The notes below the pieces were generated by a model. It was not told where the DNA came from, ran no database searches, and worked only from the letters and a program-made list of their open reading frames with translations. The position numbers and the translations under genes were made by a program. This document shows, in pieces, positions 59,372 to 64,000 of a stretch of 64,000 nucleotides of DNA. The DNA is from Bacteroidales bacterium (GTDB taxonomy: Bacteria > Bacteroidota > Bacteroidia > Bacteroidales > WCHB1-69). The stretch lies in contig JAFXTE010000012.1 of NCBI GenBank assembly GCA_017525245.1, positions 25,761 to 89,760 of the forward strand, written 5' to 3'. Position 1 is the stretch's first letter; each line of letters opens with the position of its first letter.

Positions 59372-59401
59372 TGTAGAGACGTGCCATGGCGCGTCTTTAC
59401 A
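59372..59401. repeat. Palindrome family, copy 7, with compensated centre
   Basis: TGTAGAGACGTGCCA and TGGCGCGTCTTTACA. The centre differs from the other copies (GCCATGGC rather than TTCATGAA), but most changes are matched in both arms. It lies between convergent genes and overlaps the stop codon of the GNAT-fold gene. Confidence 0.9.
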
Positions 59402-60512
59402 CGTGACGTTTGTACGCCCTTCTGCGCATGAACGGGTGAGTGGTGTATTCCCCGAACAACGACTGTACCTTGTAGTTTTCCTCCAATTGCGGGTTCATGA
59501 TGATGGTGTCGATGCCCCGTTTGATACAGTTCTCGTGCAGGTATTTGAACAGCAGCACGGGTATTCCACATTGCTGATACTCAGGCATCACGCCCATGAT
59601 GAGCGCTTCCAAGGTGTCGTTCTTTTTCAGCGCCTTCAGGATGTTGATAAAGCCGAAGGGAAAAAGGCGTCCGTTGGATTTTTTCACCGCCTTGGAGAGC
59701 GATGGCACGCAGAAGAGGAAACCGATGGGCTTGTCTTGGTCGTTGACGGCCACCGCCACGAAGTCCTTGTCCAAAATAGGCACGTAAGTGTTCAGGTAAG
59801 CGGCTATCTGTTTGTCAGTCAGCGGAGAGAAACCATGCAAGGGCGCGAATGCCTCGTTGTACATGTGGAAAATCTCCATGCCGTAGCGTTTGCCCATGTC
59901 TTTCATGCTCTTGGGCTGCACCACGTGTACGTTGGATCTTTCTTCGATCAGGTGGGCGAACTGGAACATGGAAGGGAGGGTAGGGCTCACGTCCAGTGTC
60001 CGTTGGGTCCAATCGACCTCCTTGGTGAAGCCGAGCTTTTCCAACATGGGGCCGTAATAGGCATAGTTGTAGAGGCAGGTGAACGGGCTCAGATGCTCGA
60101 AACCTTCCACCAAAAGGCCTTCTTTGTCCATATCGGTGAATCCCCAGGGACCGCGCATATCGGTGCGTCCCCGTTGTCTGCCCCATTCGGCCACGGTGTC
60201 GATCAGCGCTTTCAGAACCGCCTCGTCTTCGATGAAGTCCAGCCAGCCGAAGCGGACGAGTTTCTGCTCGTCGTCGGCCTTGTGGTTGATGATGGCGGCC
60301 ACGCGGCCCACAATCTCACTGCCGCGATAAGCCAGGAAGCAGTCTGCTTCGCAGAAATCGTAAGCCCCGTTTTTCTCGGGATTGAAAGTGTCGTATTCGT
60401 CGCCCTCCAACGCGGGCACCCAATTCACACAGTCTTTATACAAATGAAGCGGAAAAGTCACAAACAGCTTCAGCTGCCTGCGACTTTCCACCTTAATAAT
60501 ATCAATATTCAT
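59397..60512 (-). CDS. GNAT-fold acyltransferase-like protein, candidate bacterial ceramide synthase
   Basis: A 371-residue cytoplasmic protein of the same family as 20904-22025: FVTFPLHLYKDCVNWVPALE, YRGSEIVGRVAAIIN, RGPWGFTDMDKEGLLVEGFEH and CGIPVLLFKYLHENCIKRG. The fold is a double GNAT. Bacterial ceramide synthases described in Caulobacter belong to the GNAT fold and are encoded near spt. Position between spt/SDR and the ACP and acyl-ACP synthetase genes makes the same role here likely: acylation of the long-chain base. A direct sequence comparison was not possible. It is transcribed towards spt. Confidence 0.8.
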   Translation of the reverse strand: MNIDIIKVESRRQLKLFVTFPLHLYKDCVNWVPALEGDEYDTFNPEKNGAYDFCEADCFLAYRGSEIVGRVAAIINHKADDEQKLVRFGWLDFIEDEAVLKALIDTVAEWGRQRGRTDMRGPWGFTDMDKEGLLVEGFEHLSPFTCLYNYAYYGPMLEKLGFTKEVDWTQRTLDVSPTLPSMFQFAHLIEERSNVHVVQPKSMKDMGKRYGMEIFHMYNEAFAPLHGFSPLTDKQIAAYLNTYVPILDKDFVAVAVNDQDKPIGFLFCVPSLSKAVKKSNGRLFPFGFINILKALKKNDTLEALIMGVMPEYQQCGIPVLLFKYLHENCIKRGIDTIIMNPQLEENYKVQSLFGEYTTHPFMRRRAYKRHV

Positions 60513-60514
60513 AT

Positions 60515-60645
60515 ACTAAAATCAATAATCAAAGCCCGATAACCTAATTCAACAACCAAAATCAATAACCAAAACCAATAACCAAAATCAATAACCAAAG
60601 CCCAATAACCTAATTCAATAACCAATAACCCATAACCCATAACCA
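60515..60645. repeat. CAATAACCAAAA tandem array
   Basis: Words AATCAATAACCAAA and CAATAACC fill the gap between the GNAT-fold gene and the acyl carrier protein gene. The end (60613-60647) resembles the GCTTCAATAACC leader block and runs into the acyl carrier protein stop codon. Confidence 0.88.
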
Positions 60646-60888
60646 TTAAATAGTGGCATGTTCGCTCACATAGTCAATCACCTCTCCCACGGTCTCAAAC
60701 TTTGGCGTGCCTTCGAACTTGAATCCGAACTTGTTCTCCACGGCGAGACTGAGGAGCAGGATGGTGAGGGAGTCGAGGCCGACGTCGCGGACGAGCTGTG
60801 AGTCTTCGGTCACGGAAGACAAATCCATGGAGGGTTTGATGAGAATCAGGATTTCTTTCAGTTCTTTAAAAATAGCTTCTCTTTCCAT
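60646..60888 (-). CDS. Acyl carrier protein
   Basis: An 80-residue four-helix protein with the phosphopantetheine site GLDSLT and typical acidic helix 2 (VENKFGFKFEG, TVGEVIDYV). It is separate from the fatty-acid-synthesis operon and directly beside an acyl-ACP synthetase, so it is a dedicated carrier for the acyl chain of this locus, used by serine palmitoyltransferase or the acyltransferase. It lies 4 bp after the synthetase gene. Confidence 0.92.
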   Translation of the reverse strand: MEREAIFKELKEILILIKPSMDLSSVTEDSQLVRDVGLDSLTILLLSLAVENKFGFKFEGTPKFETVGEVIDYVSEHATI

Positions 60889-60892
60889 TATT

Positions 60893-62389
60893 TTATTGAT
60901 TACGTGAAACTTTCAGAGCGCCAGTACGTTTGAAGTCCTCTTTGCGCACAGTGATTTTGCTGACTTGGTGTGTGCCGGGCAGTGTGGCGTTGACCTTGCC
61001 GACGAGTTCTTTGAAGTAAGCTTCCACCTTTTCCCAGGGCTCGTTGCCGAATTCTTCCATACGCGGCAGGATTTCGATGGCAATCACCTTGCGGCCGTCC
61101 ATCTCGTCCTCTTTCACAAGGCAGTCGCGGAGCTTGTTGTCCTTGTAGAACGGTTCTTCGATGCTTTCGGGGCTGATGTTTTCGCCGTTGGAGAGGATGA
61201 TGAGGTTTTTGATGCGACCCACGATGTACATGAAGCCGTCTTCGTCGAAGCGGACGAGGTCGCCGGTCTTGACCCAGCCGTCGGGCGTGAGGGTCTCGGC
61301 AGTCTTTTCGGGTTCGCCGTAATAGCCGAGGAACACGTTGTCGCCACGGAACCACAGCTCACCATCCACGACCTTGGCTTCCTGTTCCGGATAGAGCTTG
61401 CCGACAGATGTGGGTCTGGTTTTCACGTCGATGTTGCCGGTGGTGAGGTTGGCGCCTTCGGTCATGCCGTAGCCGCCGAAGAGGTTGATGCCCAGTTCGT
61501 CAAACTCGCCGATGAGTTTCGGGGGCACGTTGGCTGCGCCGGAGATGATAACTTTCAGCTCGCCGCCAAGGAAAGGTTTGCCATACATCTTGACGAGTCC
61601 GAGGAGGATTTCGCAGATGCCGGGCACTGCCACGATCATGGTAGGTCTGATCACGGGCAGTTTGCCGATGGTGTCTTTGGTGTTGCCTACGGAATACCAG
61701 GAAGCCCCTTTGTAGAGAACCGACATAGTGCTGTAAATCAAACCGAAAACGTGGCTGAGAGGCAGCACGCAGGCGTAGCGGTGGCAACCGAGTTGGTGCC
61801 CCGGGGCATAGAGGCCGTTGAGTGCGCCGCGCATGATGGCACGGTGAGGGAGGATGGCGCCTTTGGGTGCGCCGGTGGTGCCGCCTGTGAAGAAGATGGC
61901 GGCGGGATCGTTTTTGTCAACCGTGGCGACCGGTGCGGTCTGGTCGGCGAGTTCCGTGATGGCGACGACTTTGCACGGCGCCTCTTTCACAGAATCCATA
62001 AAGGCATTGCCGGCGGCCAGCACCTTCACGCCGAACTTCATGCAGCAGCCGACGATGGCTTGCGCAGGCAGCATTGCCGGCAGGTTGATGGCCACATAGC
62101 CGGCTGAGGTGACGGCGAGGAACATCTCCACAGCATCTGTGGTGGAGTTGTCGAGGATGGCGACTTTGTCACCTTTCTGCAGGCCGAAGCTGTTGAGGAG
62201 GGCGCGTTTGCGTGCAACCCTCTCGCAGACTTGGCTGTATGTATAAGTGTTCACCGTATCGGAAAGACACGGAAGATCAGACCATTTTTGTTCAATCCAA
62301 GTTACAAATTCCGGTATTGTGGGAATGTACTTCACCTGCGCGAGCTCCTCGGCAGGAAGCATTGACGGGAAATAATTGTTCTCTTGCAT
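60893..62389 (-). CDS. AMP-forming acyl-CoA/acyl-ACP synthetase
   Basis: A 498-residue adenylating enzyme starting MQENNYFPSMLPAEELAQVK at ATG 62389. It has motifs FFTGGTTGAPKGAILPH, GYGMTEGANLTT and KTGDLVRFDEDGFMYIVGR, and the C-terminal catalytic Lys in RTGALKVSR. It activates a fatty acid as the adenylate and loads it on CoA or, given the neighbouring carrier gene, on the acyl carrier protein. A similar synthetase-carrier pair belongs to sphingolipid loci in other bacteria. The longer frame to 62431 would overlap the promoter. Confidence 0.9.
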   Translation of the reverse strand: MQENNYFPSMLPAEELAQVKYIPTIPEFVTWIEQKWSDLPCLSDTVNTYTYSQVCERVARKRALLNSFGLQKGDKVAILDNSTTDAVEMFLAVTSAGYVAINLPAMLPAQAIVGCCMKFGVKVLAAGNAFMDSVKEAPCKVVAITELADQTAPVATVDKNDPAAIFFTGGTTGAPKGAILPHRAIMRGALNGLYAPGHQLGCHRYACVLPLSHVFGLIYSTMSVLYKGASWYSVGNTKDTIGKLPVIRPTMIVAVPGICEILLGLVKMYGKPFLGGELKVIISGAANVPPKLIGEFDELGINLFGGYGMTEGANLTTGNIDVKTRPTSVGKLYPEQEAKVVDGELWFRGDNVFLGYYGEPEKTAETLTPDGWVKTGDLVRFDEDGFMYIVGRIKNLIILSNGENISPESIEEPFYKDNKLRDCLVKEDEMDGRKVIAIEILPRMEEFGNEPWEKVEAYFKELVGKVNATLPGTHQVSKITVRKEDFKRTGALKVSRNQ

Positions 62390-62418
62390 ATCTCTGACTT
62401 TGTAATTTTTTGAGGGCG

Positions 62419-62426
62419 CAAAGATA
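62419..62426 (-). promoter_or_regulatory. Promoter core of the synthetase-carrier operon
   Basis: TATCTTTG on the minus strand, 29 bp from the start codon, in the same 19-base context as the nrnA promoter at 19814-19821. Confidence 0.6.
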
Positions 62427-62589
62427 CACAAAATCTTAATTTCTGTTAATTTTTTTGCAGTGTGTGTTAATAGTATGCTGATAACCAGTGGATTAAACTA
62501 CGGAATTCATCTCAGAGAGAGACTGGAAGAGTATAATGGCAAAAGGAAAGAAATACACTTTGTCCCGTTTCTGTTCCGATTTAAAACAC

Positions 62590-62617
62590 GTAGAGACGTT
62601 TCATGAAACGTCTCTAC
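62590..62617. repeat. 28-bp interspersed palindrome, copy 8
   Basis: Perfect copy without the outer T/A pair. As at 6256-6285, it is followed by AAGGTT and then the 3' end of a tRNA-Ser sequence. Confidence 0.93.
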
Positions 62618-62626
62618 AAGGTTTCG

Positions 62627-62681
62627 CGGAGAGAGCGAGATTCGAACTCGCGGTTATATCGCCCCCTCCATATTGTCAAGA
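62627..62681 (-). other. 3' part of a tRNA-Ser gene, possible integration (att) site
   Basis: On the minus strand the T-arm (GCGAG-TTCGAAT-CTCGC), the 3' acceptor strand TCTCTCC and the discriminator G are those of a tRNA-Ser. A long variable arm and the letters TCTTGA of an anticodon loop can still be recognised. The 5' half does not follow: beyond the loop the sequence is AT-rich and does not fold into a tRNA. The 3' end of a tRNA left in place is typical of an attachment site of a phage or integrative element. A decayed tRNA pseudogene is the alternative. Confidence 0.65.
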
Positions 62682-62689
62682 TTATTTTT

Positions 62690-63033
62690 GCAAATATCTG
62701 AATGTTAATTATTTACAATTTTATCTTTTAGTCAAATTTGCATTGCTTTGTCTCATTTCTGTCTCAGTACAAAGCAATAAAAATAACTGATTTTCAATCA
62801 GTTATCAGCATATTGATTTCGACGTTTTTACCGTGGTAAGAACGGCGTTTTTTATAATCTTTCAAAGAGCGTAATTTTTTTTTCGTTGAATGCGGTTGTA
62901 TTTGAAAAATAACTATCTTGCACCCAGCAAGTTACAACAAAAAAATGCTGCAAAATTTGCTGCATTTTTTTGCTACAAATTTTGCTGCAAAAATACATAG
63001 TTTTTTGGAATTAACATTTTAAATTCCAGCCTT
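62690..63033. other. AT-rich gene-free leader at the edge of the putative integrated element
   Basis: No gene is seen. It holds a twofold TGTCTCA (62749, 62761), a 10-bp hairpin ATAACTGATT-TTC-AATCAGTTAT (62783-62805), and a run of TTTGCTGCA/TTTTGCTAC words (62944-62993) that are partly palindromic (TGCTGCAAAATTTGCTGCA). Together these could be integrase arm sites or an operator region of the element. Confidence 0.5.
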
Positions 63034-63348
63034 ATGGTAAAAAAAAATTACGTGCTCACAGAGCAGGCACTAAAGGTGCTAAAAAGACCTGATGTAAAAC
63101 CGATGCTTATGGTATTTTTTAGAGTAAGAGATGCCAGAACCATTGATTCGTACATTGCAAACAACGTTCCGTATGGTCCGTTGATGAACATTCATGTCAA
63201 GGAACTGTTACAGTTTCTTGTACCCGATTTGCCCGAAAAGTCAATCTACCGCAGACTGACACCGGAAGAAGAGGACGCACTAAACAGGACAATGCCGGAA
63301 TACAAGCAAAGAAAACGCCAAAATGAACAAGATGGAGAAAACCATTAA
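63034..63348 (+). CDS. Small protein of unknown function in a phage-like gene row
   Basis: A 104-residue soluble protein (MVKKNYVLTEQALKVLKRPD, ARTIDSYIANNVPYGPLMNI, PEKSIYRRLTPEEEDALNRT). It looks helical and basic at the end, with no recognised domain. It is the first of four tightly packed genes that end in an amidase, and overlaps the next gene by 26 bp. Confidence 0.7.
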   Translation: MVKKNYVLTEQALKVLKRPDVKPMLMVFFRVRDARTIDSYIANNVPYGPLMNIHVKELLQFLVPDLPEKSIYRRLTPEEEDALNRTMPEYKQRKRQNEQDGENH

Positions 63349-63541
63349 ACAGGTGATGAAGCACCTGCTATTACTGTCCGGCTACCTTGTCATCCTCAAG
63401 GTTTTCGGATGGCTGACAAAAGGATGGCTGTTCGCTCTCGCCCCGCTGCTGGTAGTGGCGGCGGCGAGGCTTGCGGCCTTCACCGTATTGCTCACACAAT
63501 ATATAATAGAAAGACATGGCACAAAGAAAGGCAATCAGTAA
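63323..63541 (+). CDS. Small membrane protein, holin-like by position
   Basis: A 72-residue protein with two hydrophobic segments (HLLLLSGYLVILKVFGWL and LFALAPLLVVAAARLAAFTVLLTQYI) and charged ends. Between two soluble phage-type genes and just upstream of an amidase, a holin or membrane spanin role is possible; the sequence alone does not show it. ATG 63332 is an alternative start. Confidence 0.6.
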   Translation: MNKMEKTIKQVMKHLLLLSGYLVILKVFGWLTKGWLFALAPLLVVAAARLAAFTVLLTQYIIERHGTKKGNQ

Positions 63542-63749
63542 GGATCTGCGGCGGTTCCTGCCGCACGGCTACGGACGGGTGCTGGCCGACGAGTTCGGCT
63601 GCAGCATCAGCAAGGTTTATCATGTGGTGACGGGCCAGCTGACAGACTACCGCATCCTGGAAGCCCTGCTCGACATCATAGAGAGGAACGCCGCCCTCGA
63701 AAGACGGCTTGAACGGCGCACCAAAACCACCAAAACCAAGGAGCAATGA
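63516..63749 (+). CDS. Small helix-turn-helix-like protein
   Basis: A 77-residue basic protein: MAQRKAISKDLRRFLPHGYG, then RVLADEFGCSISKVYHVVTGQLTDYRILEALLDIIE, which reads as a Cro/XRE-like helix-turn-helix, and a C-terminal Arg/Lys tail. It overlaps the previous gene by 26 bp and the next by 4 bp (ATGA). Proteins of this design are common in Bacteroidota phages and conjugative elements. Confidence 0.65.
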   Translation: MAQRKAISKDLRRFLPHGYGRVLADEFGCSISKVYHVVTGQLTDYRILEALLDIIERNAALERRLERRTKTTKTKEQ

Positions 63750-64000
63750 TCAAGATATACAAGGACTGGAACTTCCCCGACACGCAGTATGTCCGGGAAG
63801 CGACCGAGAAGAGACAGATAGTGCTGCACCACACCGTCTCCGGCGACAGCGTGAACGGGGACATGTCGTGGTGGCTGCACACCACGGAGCGGGTGGCCAC
63901 CGCCTACGTCATCAGCCGCGAGGGGCATCTGCACCGATGCTTCGATGACAAGTACTGGGCGTACCACCTCGGCCTCACCACCCACCACTTCGCCAAGTTC
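63746..64000 (+). CDS. N-acetylmuramoyl-L-alanine amidase, 5' part only
   Basis: The frame is open from ATG 63746 to the window end (85 codons). QIVLHHTVSGDSVNGDMSWW, VATAYVISREGHLHRCFDD and WAYHLGLTTHHF are the PGRP/T7-lysozyme-like amidase_2 pattern with the zinc-binding His of LHHT. The enzyme cleaves the MurNAc-L-Ala bond of peptidoglycan, as in phage lysis or virion entry. The C-terminal half with the other zinc ligands is outside the window. It is the strongest sign that the last 1.3 kb belong to a phage-like element. Confidence 0.85.
   Translation, partial: MIKIYKDWNFPDTQYVREATEKRQIVLHHTVSGDSVNGDMSWWLHTTERVATAYVISREGHLHRCFDDKYWAYHLGLTTHHFAKF

Noticed and set aside
59358-60542. 394-codon open frame opposite the GNAT-fold gene
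   Set aside because: Antisense shadow; it also runs through the palindrome at its start and tandem words at its end.
60965-62107. 380-codon open frame opposite the acyl-ACP synthetase
   Set aside because: Antisense shadow of a gene with all adenylation motifs; the composition is low-complexity (Asp, Val, Gly, Ala, His).
62536-62790. 84-codon open frame
   Set aside because: It reads straight through a palindrome copy and the tRNA-Ser fragment, so it cannot be a real gene.

Overview
The window looks like a chromosomal contig of a Bacteroidota bacterium, probably order Bacteroidales and from a lineage with a type IX secretion system. The signs are promoter cores of the form TAnnTTTG without Shine-Dalgarno dependence, four secreted proteins with type A or type B T9SS sorting tails, Bacteroidota-type MraY and MurE, a sphingolipid pathway and several Bacteroidota-specific lipoprotein families. 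Most of the sequence is ordinary core genome. Three stretches look accessory: 0-6.2 kb, 50.4-54.0 kb and from about 62.6 kb to the end.

Layout. 0-3.8 kb: a DNA methylase/specificity/histidine-kinase-ATPase fusion followed by a canonical receiver protein, a candidate undescribed restriction or signalling system. 4.0-6.4 kb: rmuC with a one-base frameshift, a winged-helix remnant and tRNA-Ser(UGA). 6.4-14 kb: an ABC ATPase, mutL, tRNA-Met, a glutaminyl-cyclase-like lipoprotein, aspartate kinase and an Omp28-like T9SS cargo. 14-20 kb: a probable operon of nrnA, three FKBP lipoproteins (one GldI-like) and tex. 20-28 kb: an SDR plus GNAT-fold pair, a DUF975 membrane protein, two DUF3857/transglutaminase proteins, and a LuxR regulator with a hemerythrin protein. 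28-37 kb: three more T9SS cargos and a tRNA-dihydrouridine synthase. 37-48 kb: hflX, then mraZ-rsmH-ftsL-ftsI-murE-mraY-(MurD C-domain only)-ftsW, after which the division cluster stops. 48.4-54 kb: an ABC-F protein, a broken NRPS reductase domain, a two-gene ATPase/TOPRIM-like candidate defence module and a small winged-helix protein. 54-62.4 kb: a locus that reads as ceramide/sphingolipid synthesis and export (LolA-like carrier, MMPL exporter, serine palmitoyltransferase, SDR, GNAT-fold candidate ceramide synthase, acyl carrier protein, acyl-ACP synthetase). From 62.6 kb: the 3' end of a tRNA-Ser gene without its 5' half, then small phage-like genes ending in an amidase cut by the window, so this is probably the edge of an integrated element.

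Intergenic DNA is unusually structured. A palindrome family of about 28-30 bp (half-site GTAGAGACGTTTCA) occurs eight times. Three of those copies sit inside a 95-bp element that lies each time in a divergent intergenic region, with its promoter-like end 19-28 bp from a start codon. Almost every other gap is filled with tandem six- to eight-base words (for example TTTCAGG, AGTCTAA, ACTTTGG, ATAACCA, ACGATGA), different in each gap. TTCCA boxes at exact 10-bp spacing upstream of mraZ look like MraZ operators.

Limits: all family calls come from reading the protein sequences. No database or structure search was run. Gene starts were chosen from start codons, family length and upstream promoter cores.
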